The notes under the pieces: generated by a model
Database searches by the model: none
The model's input: the letters and a program-made list of their open reading frames with translations, nothing else
Told to the model about the DNA's origin: nothing
In this document: one piece after another, positions 19,129 to 30,341 of the stretch
Position numbering within the stretch: position 1 is the stretch's first letter
How the letters are laid out: every line of letters starts with the position of its first letter
Assembly: GCA_016184455.1 (NCBI GenBank)
Contig: JACPCS010000103.1
Location: 28,321-92,320, forward strand
From: Acidobacteriota bacterium
GTDB taxonomy: Bacteria; Acidobacteriota; Vicinamibacteria; Vicinamibacterales; UBA2999
Reading direction: 5' to 3'
Length of the DNA: 64,000 bases
Translations under genes and position numbers: made by a program

Positions 19129-20248
19129 ATGATGGGCAGTCGTTTCAGTCGACGTCCATTCCGCACGCTTGTCCCTGGCGCGGCAATAGCCGCTTCGTTG
19201 GCTGGCGCCGCCGGTCTGAGTGCCCAGGCGCAAAGCGCTGCGGCTGCGGACCACGCACGGGGCTCCTTGAGAGCGAATGATCCCGTCGCTCCCGGGCTCG
19301 CCACCAGAGCGCGGTTGATCGAAGGCTACGGCAACCTGCCTCTCAATTTTGAGGTCAATCACGGTCAAAGTGCCCCGGAGGTCAAGTTTCTCGCACGTGG
19401 GACCGGATACAGCCTCTTTCTGACATCGAACGAGACGCTCCTTGTTCTCGGCCCGTCGAACGCAGCCCGGCGAAGCACGAGCGCGCTGCTGCGAATGAGA
19501 TTGGTCAAGGCCAACCCCGTGCCGCAGGCGACTGGGCAGGACGAACTGCCCGGCAAGAGCAACTACTTCATTGGCCACGACCCGGCAGGGTGGCGCACGA
19601 ACATTCCCACGTACGCCAAGGTCGCATACAAGGACGTGTATCCAGGCGTCGAGTGATTCTTTTGGCTCCGGCGGCATCGCCGTGCGCGCGGGGAGTGCCT
19701 ACGTTGCAGGCACCACATTCTCGACCGATTTCCCGACGACCGCAGGGGCCGTCCAGACGACGTACGGCGGCAATGACGATTCCTTCATTGTCAAGTTCGA
19801 CTTCGTGGGGCCCCCCGCGAGGCTGACGCTCTCTCCGTCGAACGCCACCAACCCCGTCAACACCCAGCACTGCGTCACGGCCACGGTTCAGGACGCGTCT
19901 GCCAATCCAACCCCGAACATCACGGTGCACTTCGGCGTGACCGGCGCGATCACGGCCAGTGATTCGGCGACCACCGACAGCGGCGGACAGGCCGGGTTCT
20001 GTTACGGCGGGCCGGCCATCGCCGGCACGGATGCCATCACGGCCTACGCCGATACGGACAACGACTCGACCCGCGACGTCGCTGAGCCATCCGATGCCGC
20101 GACGAAGATCTGGTTCGTGCCGCTGCCGACATCCGCGGACCAGTGCAAGAACGGCGGCTGGCAGGCCTTTGGCGTCTTCAAGAATCAAGGCGACTGCGTC
20201 AGTTTTGTTGCGACTGCGGGCAGGAACGCGCCCTCTCAGCTGCCGTGA
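19129..20248 (+). pseudogene. Secreted SBBP-repeat/Ig-like protein, collapsed by internal deletion
   Basis: N-terminal part (19129-19656) has a signal peptide and the start of the SBBP-associated family: NFEVNHGQSAPEVKFLARG, YFIGHDPAGWRTNIPTYAKV, YKDVYPGVE, then stop. The C-terminal part resumes at once in another frame (about 19650-20248) with one SBBP repeat unit (GSAYVAGTTFSTDFPTTAGA), an Ig-like domain and a cysteine-containing end (DQCKNGGWQAFGVF). Intact homologues have several hundred residues of beta-propeller repeats between these blocks, so most of the gene is missing and the frame is lost. Probably once a large extracellular protein. Confidence 0.8.
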
Positions 20249-20376
20249 TCCGTCTTCGAGCCTACGCGTGCACCGTCGCGTGGCCCTTCCCGCAAGTGAT
20301 ACGATGAGTCGTGATTGTTGATTCGTGATCTGCGATTTCAAGTCGACAATCACGAATCGCGAATCGTCAATGTCAA

Positions 20377-20454
<78 letters not shown>

Positions 20455-20675
20455 TTTTTCAAGGTCGGTGTGACACTGGTGTGACACTCCGTCCGGCCAT
20501 CCTGGGCACCGGTGACGAGCCGTAGGCTTCGTCGCCGCGTCCAACTCACTTCCAATCCCTTCCGCAATTCTTCGTCGGTCACGTTCAGGTAGCGCTGTGT
20601 CTGCTGGACGCTCGCATGGCCGAGCATCAACTGAATGATCCTGATATCCACGCCGTCAGCGAGCAGCCGCACGCG
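20455..20675 (-). pseudogene. Tyrosine recombinase (integrase) C-terminal relic
   Basis: Minus-strand remnant of a phage-type integrase: [18 protein letters not shown], then [14 protein letters not shown], containing the catalytic His of LGH and the nucleophile Tyr. The upstream catalytic Arg, Lys and HxxR motifs and all N-terminal domains are missing; sequence before about 20675 is unrelated. It reads toward the tRNA-Arg gene, as integrases of tRNA-targeted islands often do. No in-frame stop precedes the tRNA. Confidence 0.8.
20467..20488 (+). repeat. Tandem GGTGTGACACT repeat, candidate integrase arm site
   Basis: Two perfect, abutting 11-bp copies (20467-20477, 20478-20488), 13 bp inside the left attachment site. 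The same pair, with one degenerate copy, occurs near the right end (32077-32098), same orientation, both followed by CCGTC. Position and duplication fit arm-type sites bound by a tyrosine integrase or excisionase. Confidence 0.5.
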
Positions 20676-20959
20676 GGCGGTCCGCTTCTTCCTTTCGTCT
20701 GTTGTTCCTCCTTTCCTTAAAGTCCGCAAGTCCATCGGTTCACAACGCGGCCTGTCCATCAAGCTGATCGGCCTGTGGGTGAACCGCGGACACGGCATGT
20801 GGATCAGGCTGCGCGCAACGTGAATTCGACCCGGATGGCATCGAACGGGAAGGTCACCCGGTTCGCCTCGGTCCTTTCTCGCTAGGAACGTTCCAAACAG
20901 TACATACCTGTGCATTCCAACCTGTCAGGATGGGGTCGCTTATCAGTCTGAGGGATGCG

Positions 20960-21184
20960 ATGCCGAGATCTGAAGTTTCGCGTGACGCACGTCGCACACA
21001 GCGGCGGCCCGGCCGAGCGGAATTGCCCGATGCCGTCGAAGGTCAGCTCGAAGAGATCTGCCACGACCTTGCCGTGCAGGTAAAGCGGATGCGACAGCTG
21101 CAGGAGCAAGCGGACGAGTTGCGGACGGCGCTCCGCAGGTGGGCGGGCGCGTCCCCAGCGGATTCCCACGTCAGAACCGACTAA
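20960..21184 (+). CDS. Small helical hypothetical protein
   Basis: 74 residues from ATG 20960 (the frame is open from 20930). Basic N-terminus, then a continuous amphipathic helix (VEGQLEEICHDLAVQVKRM and on) that looks like a short coiled coil. No family recognised. It ends 4 bases into the 3' end of the convergent Crp/Fnr gene. Low-hydrophobicity, so cytoplasmic. Confidence 0.45.
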   Translation: MPRSEVSRDARRTQRRPGRAELPDAVEGQLEEICHDLAVQVKRMRQLQEQADELRTALRRWAGASPADSHVRTD

Positions 21185-21861
21185 TCGTGCAGGACGATGC
21201 TGAGGAGGGAAGTGTTGATCTTCAGGCCGCCGTTGTACTCGATGAACCCGAGGTCCCTGAACTTGTTCATGAAGAAGTTGACGCGCGATCGCGTCGTCCC
21301 GATCATTTCAGCGAGCGTTTCCTGGGAGATTTTCGGTATCTTCCGCTCCTCATCCGCCTGATCGCCGTACCGCGCCAGCAGTAGAAGGGTTCTCGCCAAC
21401 CGCTTCTCGCTGGAGTTGAAGAGGTGATCGACCAGATCCGCTTCGATACGGAGGTTCCTCGCCAGCATGTACGAGATGAACCGATCCGAGAACGTCGGCT
21501 CGTCGTGGAGCAGCCTGAGCATCGCTCCTTTCTCGATGACGAGTACGGTTGTCGGCATCGTCGCGGTGGCTGTCCCGATCCGAATCGATTGACCGGTCAG
21601 AGCGCCTTCCCCGAAGAAGTCGCCGGGTCCCAGCATCGCCACGACCGCTTCTTTACCGGCGCGAGATAACACGGAAATCTTGATTCCGCCCTTCTGAACG
21701 TACATGACGGTATCGCTCGGTTGGCCCTGCGAGAAGACGACCTTCCCTTTTGGGAACGTCACAACGCGCTGTGCCGCACCTGCGGATTTGAGGAACGCCT
21801 GGACGTCGAAGTCGGGGCGTATCTCGCGTGTCTTGAGCGACTGTGCCTTCGTTTTCGCCAT
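21181..21861 (-). CDS. Crp/Fnr-family transcription regulator
   Basis: 226 residues. Residues about 25-140 form a cyclic-nucleotide-binding-type jelly roll (FSQGQPSDTVMYVQKGGIKI; GDFFGEGALTGQ), followed by the dimer helix and a winged helix-turn-helix at 170-215 (ISQETLAEMIGTTRSRVNFF, NKFRDLGFIEYNGG). No N-terminal cysteine set for an Fnr iron-sulfur cluster, so it probably senses a small ligand or acts constitutively. Single gene, convergent with the preceding small ORF. Paralogues of this exact type are numerous in Acidobacteriota (from memory), where they often sit on accessory regions. Confidence 0.92.
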   Translation of the reverse strand: MAKTKAQSLKTREIRPDFDVQAFLKSAGAAQRVVTFPKGKVVFSQGQPSDTVMYVQKGGIKISVLSRAGKEAVVAMLGPGDFFGEGALTGQSIRIGTATATMPTTVLVIEKGAMLRLLHDEPTFSDRFISYMLARNLRIEADLVDHLFNSSEKRLARTLLLLARYGDQADEERKIPKISQETLAEMIGTTRSRVNFFMNKFRDLGFIEYNGGLKINTSLLSIVLHD

Positions 21862-21971
21862 CGTGAATCGGTCGAATTATCGCACGCGGACATGCGGCCC
21901 CAGGCGCGTCTGCGTGTGCAATAGAAGACAGCGCCGGTCGCCGCCTCCGCAGAAGATCGCGAGTGGAACGC

Positions 21972-22280
21972 ATGCAACTTAGGACCGCTCGCCTGTGTCT
22001 GGACTGCGACAACATCCATGAGACACAACAGTGTCCGGTGTGTGCGTCGAAGACGTTCGCCTTCATGACACGCTGGGTCCCCGCTCCCGAACGACGACGC
22101 GTGGCCAGGGCTGCGACTGTCAGCTCCACGGAGGCGGTCGCGTACCGACGCCTGCTCACCGCGGATGCACTAAGGCCCAAGGCCCTGGACCTGCTCAAGA
22201 GGGGCGCGCTCGCGTTGGCTGCGGTCAGCTTCGGTCGATGGTTGTGGAGACGAAGCCAGCGACGTCTTGCCGCGGTCTAA
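21972..22280 (+). CDS. Zinc-ribbon hypothetical protein with a C-terminal hydrophobic helix
   Basis: 102 residues from ATG 21972 (a GTG at 21963 is in frame). CLDCDNIHETQQCPVC gives a CxxC-CxxC zinc ribbon at the N-terminus. The C-terminal third (LLKRGALALAAVSFGRWLW) could be a membrane anchor, ending in Arg-rich residues. No function known. Two strong inverted repeats follow its stop and probably end transcription from both sides. Confidence 0.6.
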   Translation: MQLRTARLCLDCDNIHETQQCPVCASKTFAFMTRWVPAPERRRVARAATVSSTEAVAYRRLLTADALRPKALDLLKRGALALAAVSFGRWLWRRSQRRLAAV

Positions 22281-22332
22281 CCAGCCAAGGGGCTCCGCCC
22301 CTTGATATCCCCGCGGAGCCCCTCGGCTGGTT
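22279..22332. terminator. Long inverted repeat between convergent genes
   Basis: Arms AACCAGCC-AA-GGGGCTCCGC (22279-22298) and its complement (22313-22332) form a 20-bp stem with one mismatch and a 14-nt loop. It begins at the stop of the zinc-ribbon gene. No T-run, so it may be a bidirectional attenuator or a small repeated element rather than a classical terminator. Confidence 0.6.
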
Positions 22333-22364
22333 GTCCAGCATTGGCGTGGCGCGCTCGCGCGCTA

Positions 22365-22423
22365 GGACCGCTATGCGAGTCACAACGAGTACAGAATTCG
22401 CGCAACGAGGCGCATAGCGGTCC
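22365..22423. repeat. Perfect 13-bp inverted repeat with 33-nt spacer
   Basis: GGACCGCTATGCG (22365-22377) and its exact complement (22411-22423). CACAACGA occurs inside the spacer (22381) and again right after the right arm (22423). It lies just before the 3' end of the minus-strand TPR gene and may be a miniature repeat element or part of a terminator. Confidence 0.6.
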
Positions 22424-22435
22424 ACAACGAAGCGT

Positions 22436-23314
22436 TTACGGCGCGTCGCTGGTTGGGCTGATCATTGCAGCCGTCGGATCATGAATCGTGAGGAACCGGC
22501 GCAGCTCGCGGTTCTCGGGGAAGTCGCGCGCGATCAACCGCGCGGTGGCAACGGCCGCGGGGATTTCCTGTTCGCGTACCTGCATATCCCAGAGCGCGAA
22601 CATCGCCTCCGTCTGAACGAAGAAATCGCCGCCGCCCTCTTCGACCACCTGGCGAACGGCAACCAGTCCGCGCTTCTTGTTACCACCCCCAAGGAGCCAG
22701 CGGACACCCCTCGGAACCTTCGTCCCGACGATGTAATCGACCCAGGCCCGCGCAACGCGGGCCCGAACGTTTTCGGGATTCATTCGAAGGGCACGGTCGA
22801 GCGATCGGCGAGCTTCCCAGTATTCATCCCACCCGGTCTTGCGGCCGAGTGTACCCAACTGGAGCCATACATAGTTCAGGTCCAGCTTTCCCAGGAAGAA
22901 CAAGGTGTCTTCGTCCTCGGGGAGGATCTCCAGCCTCGCCCGCGCCAAGGTCTGACCTCGGACCGTCTCCGCCAGGAACGCGGACATGAGTGCAGAACAG
23001 GTGGCACACAGCCTCCATGCGGTGGTCTTGTCGAGGTTCTCCTGTTCCCCGAGTGCTTTCTTGATCTGGAAGAGCAGCGTGGACGTACGCAGTTCGCAGG
23101 CCGCGAGGTCGTCGGGGCGTGCCGTACACAGCGCAAGGGTTACCGTAGCCGCCGTATCGTAATCGCCGTTGTAGAAGAATCGCTGCGCCTCTTGGAGCGT
23201 TGGAGAGCGAGCGATTTCGTCGGCAGCGCGTGGCGCCAACAACGTCCTGTTCGAGTGCAACTGGACATGCTGCAGACCCAACAGGATGACGATCAGGGCA
23301 ACAGAAACTCTCAT
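22436..23314 (-). CDS. TPR-like secreted or membrane-anchored hypothetical protein
   Basis: 292 residues with an N-terminal hydrophobic segment (VALIVILLGLQHVQLHSNR) that acts as a signal peptide or anchor. The rest is helical with TPR-like pairs: LQEAQRFFYNGDYDTAATVTL and DEYWEARRSLDRALRMNPEN, the latter an obvious TPR motif. Probably a periplasmic scaffold protein. Its partners are unknown. Convergent with the preceding zinc-ribbon gene, separated by two inverted repeats. Confidence 0.65.
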   Translation of the reverse strand: MRVSVALIVILLGLQHVQLHSNRTLLAPRAADEIARSPTLQEAQRFFYNGDYDTAATVTLALCTARPDDLAACELRTSTLLFQIKKALGEQENLDKTTAWRLCATCSALMSAFLAETVRGQTLARARLEILPEDEDTLFFLGKLDLNYVWLQLGTLGRKTGWDEYWEARRSLDRALRMNPENVRARVARAWVDYIVGTKVPRGVRWLLGGGNKKRGLVAVRQVVEEGGGDFFVQTEAMFALWDMQVREQEIPAAVATARLIARDFPENRELRRFLTIHDPTAAMISPTSDAP

Positions 23315-23577
23315 ATGCCAGCGTAACGGGAACCGCCACTCGGCACTGTTCCAAACGGCACATGTTCACGCGTAGGGCTTGCGTGATATCGCAGTCTCAA
23401 GGAGGGTTCAATGCGTAGCGACCCGGTTGGAACGAGAGCGAGCAATCGGGCGAAGCGGCTCGGTCAAGAACACTACGCGCGAGATGAATCCGCTGCCCTC
23501 TGGCGACGTCGCAGCAGGAAGATGCAGCGCAGGCGACGGCCGCCTCGGTCGAGCGCTGGGTGACGATTCTCGCGGCC

Positions 23578-23844
23578 ATGAGACGACTGACCGACGCGTA
23601 CAACACCGGGGCGAACCGTGTCGTTCTGAGTGTCATTGAACAGTCCGGACCGCCGACCGTTACGGTCGCCGCGAGCGGTGAAGGGGCGCCTCATCTCACC
23701 GTCACGCTTGAGGACACGCTGATTTGCATGCGCGCCCGTGACGCCCTGGATATTCCGCACGCGACGGAGTTCCGGCTGCGTTCTGACTGCGGTGACGATG
23801 CCACGGCGGCGTACTTCCTGCAGAATTGGATGCAGCATCTGTAA
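23578..23844 (+). CDS. Small hypothetical protein
   Basis: 88 residues from ATG 23578 (frame open from 23560). Mixed alpha/beta composition (NRVVLSVIEQSGPPTVTVAA; LTVTLEDTLICMRARDAL) without a recognised domain. The composition looks protein-like rather than random, but an overlapping frame on the other strand is also open, so it remains uncertain. Confidence 0.35.
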   Translation: MRRLTDAYNTGANRVVLSVIEQSGPPTVTVAASGEGAPHLTVTLEDTLICMRARDALDIPHATEFRLRSDCGDDATAAYFLQNWMQHL

Positions 23845-23934
23845 CACTGCGATTGGATGTGTTCAGGGTTGGAGTTCAGACCTGTTCAGTTTAGGACAGC
23901 GCGCCCGTGTACGCATTCGGTAGGCTTCATTTGC

Positions 23935-24129
23935 ATGGTGTTGTTTCCGCGGCCAGCGCCTCGGTCCTATGTCGGGTGTCCGCGGTGCGGATCGCCACAC
24001 GCCTTCGTCACGCTTGCGCGAACTGACACGCAGTGCTCTTTCTGTCCCCAGTGCAGGTATCTCTGGGACACGCTTCGAGCGTCGCACCCGGCGTACTCGA
24101 CGCCTCGTCCCGCGACTGTTCGCGACTGA
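23935..24129 (+). CDS. Small zinc-ribbon protein
   Basis: 64 residues from ATG 23935. Contains CPRCGS and, after about 18 residues, CSFCPQCRYLW, a four-cysteine zinc ribbon of the type seen in short proteins scattered over accessory regions. Role unknown; a nucleic-acid or protein-binding knob is likely. The frame extends upstream to 23857 but that part looks non-coding. Confidence 0.5.
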   Translation: MVLFPRPAPRSYVGCPRCGSPHAFVTLARTDTQCSFCPQCRYLWDTLRASHPAYSTPRPATVRD

Positions 24130-24170
24130 ACAATCGCACTTTTCGCGAACGGCCTATCTGCGCCGTTTCG

Positions 24171-24455
24171 ATGACGGATCAATCAATGAGGAATTGTGGA
24201 TGTGGCGGTGTAGGGGTCTTGGCACTCGTCCTGTGCGGGACTGCATTGGCAGCCCAGGATTTTGGTCGCTATCGGGAATTCGAGCTCGGAATTGACGTCG
24301 CCGCCGTGTCAACGGTTACTGGCACCGCCGCATCGGATCTGAAGGTGATCCATGCACGACGATCCCGGCACTCCTATCGCGCAGTGGGGCAACCTGGACA
24401 ACTCAGTCATCTTGTACCGATTGTCGTCGTACCTTTAGGCCGTGATGCTGAATGA
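24171..24455 (+). pseudogene. Truncated secreted protein (RYREFELG-type)
   Basis: Starts with a signal-peptide-like segment (VLALVLCGTALAAQ) and DFGRYREFELGIDVAAVSTV, the N-terminus of a secreted hypothetical family I associate with Acidobacteriota. After DLKVIH the family's middle is gone and a later piece (HDDPGTPIAQWGNLDNSVIL) appears in another frame, ending at TAG 24436-24438. Both the frame change and the missing C-terminus indicate a dead gene. Confidence 0.45.
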
Positions 24456-24796
24456 CCTCTGGCTTGTGGTACCGAGCCGAGTTGCGCGATGACCTGAACG
24501 CGGCCCGACAGGTCTCGATGATTCGTGAACAGTTTGCGGATGCGCTCGGGGCCGTTGGCTGGCCCGATGGTGCCTGCCTCTTCCTCACTCGTCACGCTCC
24601 AACTGGAAGGGGGCGCGACGATCAGAACGCGGAAGAGGCTGAGGCTGTCTTCTTCTCGCCCGCCGCGATAGCAGCGGTGCCGCACCTCATCGCCATATGC
24701 GGGGCGGAGCCAAGCCCGCCGCCGGACCGGGCCTGCGCGACGCTCCTTGTCGGCACGCCGAGCGACTGGGATCTGTTGCCGCGCCAGATCCACTAA
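24452..24796 (+). CDS. Hypothetical protein
   Basis: 114 residues from ATG 24452. Composition and periodicity look real: WYRAELRDDLNAARQVSMIR (amphipathic helix), AEAVFFSPAAIAAVPHLI, then a C-terminal LLVGTPSDWDLLPRQI. No domain recognised, no signal peptide or membrane helix. Lies 4 bases within the end of the preceding relic. Confidence 0.5.
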   Translation: MTSGLWYRAELRDDLNAARQVSMIREQFADALGAVGWPDGACLFLTRHAPTGRGRDDQNAEEAEAVFFSPAAIAAVPHLIAICGAEPSPPPDRACATLLVGTPSDWDLLPRQIH

Positions 24797-24812
24797 GACG
24801 CATCGCGCACGT

Positions 24813-25004
24813 CTATAGAACCACGGCGATCGTCACGCACACCAGTGCGATCAGGAGTACCACGACGGCGACTCGCATGCGGCGCTGTGTGATCCGATCG
24901 GCTGCCGCGCCCTTGGACTTCCAAGCATTCCAGCGCGCCTCCTGCGCCTCCCGCGTGTCTGTTACCTGGGCGGCCACGGGTGTTGCCATCTGCAGAGTTG
25001 TCAT
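24813..25004 (-). CDS. Small single-pass membrane protein
   Basis: 63 residues: polar, Gln/Thr-rich N-terminus, a basic stretch (DRITQRRMRV) and a C-terminal hydrophobic helix (VAVVVLLIALVCVTIAVVL). A tail-anchored topology with the N-terminus in the cytoplasm is likely. Convergent with the preceding plus-strand gene. Function unknown. Confidence 0.5.
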   Translation of the reverse strand: MTTLQMATPVAAQVTDTREAQEARWNAWKSKGAAADRITQRRMRVAVVVLLIALVCVTIAVVL

Positions 25005-27530
<2,526 letters not shown>

Positions 27531-27840
27531 AGGTGCGCCTTCACAAGCCGCCGCGATTGCGCTTTGCGGAATTCGTCGATCATCCAGTCGAGACGCGCCT
27601 GGCGCTCGTCGCAATCCTCGCGATCGATACTCATGCCCGAACGGTACGCCAGCACGCACACGTCCGGCTGTCCCCGATTGAACAGCCGCGCGAGGCTCGA
27701 TCGGCGTACGCTGCCTCGACTGCTTTTCTCAGTTCTCGGCCCCATCGTTGAGGGGCATCTCTCGTCAGAACCTTACCGCGCCGAGACCCCTCACCAGAAG
27801 AGGACTGTCGGATCGCGCATCAGATGAGTCAGTACCACAC
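27531..27840. other. Intergenic region after groEL
   Basis: About 310 bp. A minus-strand frame from ATG 27634 to 27449 contains a plausible helix (DCDERQARLDWMIDEFRKAQ) but overlaps the membrane-protein gene by 80 bp and decays after it; I do not call it. No terminator or promoter is clear. Confidence 0.4.
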
Positions 27841-28053
27841 ATGAAGGCCAGATCAGACCAGACACTTGTCCACGACCTGCGTGAGCTCATCGCCGCCTTC
27901 GATCGCCGGGTGCCGCGCCTCGAGCGCGACGGCGAGCGTGAGATCGCTCATGACGCCCAGGCGTTGAAACGCGCGGCGTCGACGCGAATTGCGGAGCTCG
28001 AGCGATCGGCGTCTGCCACAGCGATCGGCACCGTCGGTGAGGAGACCGTATGA
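27841..28053 (+). CDS. Small coiled-coil protein upstream of the glycosyltransferase
   Basis: 70 residues from ATG 27841. Almost wholly helical and charged (HDLRELIAAFDRRVPRLERD; AQALKRAASTRIAELE). Its TGA overlaps the start of the GT4 gene (ATGA at 28050), so it is the first gene of a three-gene operon with the GT4 and GH130 enzymes. No known family. Confidence 0.6.
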   Translation: MKARSDQTLVHDLRELIAAFDRRVPRLERDGEREIAHDAQALKRAASTRIAELERSASATAIGTVGEETV

Positions 28054-30341
28054 CAGGCGCGGATCAGATCAGGCGATTCGCGATGCTCGGGAATCATTTG
28101 CCCCGCCATTGCGGCATCGCCACATTCACGACGCATCTAATGGATGCGTTGGGCGAACAGTTGCCCGGCGCGGACGGATTCGTCGTCGCGATGAACGACG
28201 CTGGCCGCCGCCACGCCTATCCCTCTCGCGTCCGATTCGAAATCGGGGAAGGCGACCTCACCTCGTATCGCCGCGCGGCGGATTTCCTGAACGTGAACCA
28301 GGTGGACGTGCTGTCGGTCCAGCACGAATACGGGATTTTCGGCGGCAAGGCAGGCGCGCACCTCCTCGAGTTGCTGCGAGACCTGCGCATGCCGATCGTC
28401 ACGACGCTCCACACCATCCTGTCCGAACCGAACTCGTCGCAGCGCATGGTGCTCGAAGAACTGGCGCGGCTGTCGGAGCGGTTGATCGTGATGAGCAAGT
28501 CCGGCGTAGAGCTGCTCAGACGCGTTCATGGCATTCCCGCCGACCAGATCGATCTGATTCCGCACGGTATTCCCGAAGTTCCGGTAGGAGGGGGCAGCAA
28601 AGACCGCCTCGGTCTGGACGGGAAGACCGTCATCCTGACCTTCGGATTGCTGTCTCCCGACAAGGGAATCGAATACGTTGTCGATGCGCTGCCTGCGATT
28701 CTAGCGGCGCAGCCAGACACGGTCTACGTTGTGCTCGGCGCGACGCATCCCCATATTGTCGAGCGTGAAGGCGAGGCCTATCGGTTGATGCTCGAGGCGC
28801 GAGGCCGGCACCTCGGTGTCGGCGGCAGCATGATCTTTCACAATCGGTTCGTGAGCCAGGACGAACTGACCGAGTTCCTGTCGGCTGCCGACATTTACAT
28901 CACGCCGTATCTCAATGCGGAGCAGATCACGTCCGGGACGCTCGCCTATGCCGTTGGCGCAGGCAAAGCGGTCATCTCCACTCCGTACATCTACGCGCGC
29001 GAACTGCTGGCTGATGAGCGGGGGATACTCGTGCCGTGGAGGGATTCGGGTGCCATCGCCCGCGAGGTCGTCGACTTGGTCAGCGACGGAGTTCGATATC
29101 GGTCGATGTGCGCACGCGCTGCCGACCATGGTCGGGAGATGACGTGGCCGGCGGTTGCGCGTCAGTACGTCGACAGCTTCTCGGGGGCCCTGGCGAACGA
29201 CACGCGCCGGCGCCGCACCTCGTTCCAGGCGCAGACGCTGGCTAATCGTCCTGCCGGCTGGCCCGAGATTGACCTCCGGCACGTCCGCGCGCTGACCGAC
29301 GACACCGGGATCCTTCAGCACGCGGTGTTCAGCATTCCGCGCTATGAGGATGGGTACTGCCTGGACGACAACGCGCGGGCCCTTCTGCTGATGACGCTCC
29401 TCGACGAGGCTGGCACCGACGACCCAGTGGCCGTCCGCGGGCTGGCCTCACGCTATCTGGCATTTGTGAGCTACGCGTTCGATCGATCATCCGGACGCTT
29501 CCGGAACTTTCTCTCGTACGGGCGGCAGTGGCTCGAGCCGCAAGGGTCGGAGGACAGCCATGGCCGGGCGCTCTGGGCGCTCGGTGCGGTCGTGGGCCGG
29601 GCGAGTGATCCCGGCCGGCACAGCCTCGCCGGCGATCTTTTTCATGCCGCAATGCCGGCCGTAACGACGTTCACCAGCCCTCGGGCGTGGGCGTACGTGC
29701 TCCTCGGCATCGAGGAGTACCTTCGGGCGTTTCAGGGCGATAGCATCGTTGAAGCACTGCGCGAGGATCTGTCGACACGCCTGCTCGGCCTCTTTCAGCG
29801 AACCAGTAAACAGGATTGGCCGTGGTTCGAGGATTCCGTCACGTATTGCAATGCGCGACTGTCACAGGCCCTCATCGTCTCTGGAACCCGCATGCATCGG
29901 AACGATATCGTCGATACCGGCCTACGTTCGCTCGACTGGCTGGTGTCGCTTCAGCTGTCTCGCGAGGGCGATTTCGCCCCGATCGGCTGCAACGGCTTCC
30001 TTTCACGCGGCGGAACGGCGGCGGCGTTCGATCAGCAGCCGGTCGAAGCCTGCACCGTGAACTCGGCCTGTCTCACCGCCTACGGTGTCAGCGGCGACGC
30101 CCGCTGGATGGAGCACGGTGCTCGCGCATTCGACTGGTTCCTCGGGCAGAACGATCTCCAGCAGTGGCTCTACGACCCCTCGACTGGTGGCTGCCGCGAC
30201 GGTCTGCACGCCGACCGCACGAATCGAAACCAGGGCGCGGAGGCGACGCTGTCGTTCCTCTTGGCACTGTGCGAGATGCGCGCAGTCCATCAGATCGAGA
30301 GCCGGCCGGCCCCAGCGCTCGCGTTGCAGCTCACATCATGA
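28050..30341 (+). CDS. Two-domain glycosyltransferase: GT4 plus C-terminal helical barrel
   Basis: 763 residues. Residues 1-400 are a GT-B, family GT4 enzyme: LPRHCGIATFTTHLMDAL (N-terminal glycine loop), FGLLSPDKGIEYVVDALP, ADIYITPYLNAEQITSGTLA and an AxGxGKAVIST donor-binding site. Residues about 430-763 look like an (alpha/alpha)-barrel (RYEDGYCLDDNARALLLM; DSVTYCNARLSQALIV; RGGTAAAFDQQPVEA) as in some glycan-processing enzymes. The next gene, a GH130 phosphorylase, overlaps its stop by ATGA, suggesting a joint role in mannose-containing oligosaccharide metabolism. Cytoplasmic. Confidence 0.85.
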   Translation: MTGADQIRRFAMLGNHLPRHCGIATFTTHLMDALGEQLPGADGFVVAMNDAGRRHAYPSRVRFEIGEGDLTSYRRAADFLNVNQVDVLSVQHEYGIFGGKAGAHLLELLRDLRMPIVTTLHTILSEPNSSQRMVLEELARLSERLIVMSKSGVELLRRVHGIPADQIDLIPHGIPEVPVGGGSKDRLGLDGKTVILTFGLLSPDKGIEYVVDALPAILAAQPDTVYVVLGATHPHIVEREGEAYRLMLEARGRHLGVGGSMIFHNRFVSQDELTEFLSAADIYITPYLNAEQITSGTLAYAVGAGKAVISTPYIYARELLADERGILVPWRDSGAIAREVVDLVSDGVRYRSMCARAADHGREMTWPAVARQYVDSFSGALANDTRRRRTSFQAQTLANRPAGWPEIDLRHVRALTDDTGILQHAVFSIPRYEDGYCLDDNARALLLMTLLDEAGTDDPVAVRGLASRYLAFVSYAFDRSSGRFRNFLSYGRQWLEPQGSEDSHGRALWALGAVVGRASDPGRHSLAGDLFHAAMPAVTTFTSPRAWAYVLLGIEEYLRAFQGDSIVEALREDLSTRLLGLFQRTSKQDWPWFEDSVTYCNARLSQALIVSGTRMHRNDIVDTGLRSLDWLVSLQLSREGDFAPIGCNGFLSRGGTAAAFDQQPVEACTVNSACLTAYGVSGDARWMEHGARAFDWFLGQNDLQQWLYDPSTGGCRDGLHADRTNRNQGAEATLSFLLALCEMRAVHQIESRPAPALALQLTS

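Noticed and set aside
22365..22423. Possible integron attC site
   Set aside because: Has palindromic arms but lacks the GTTRRRY/RYYYAAC core sites and any integron integrase.
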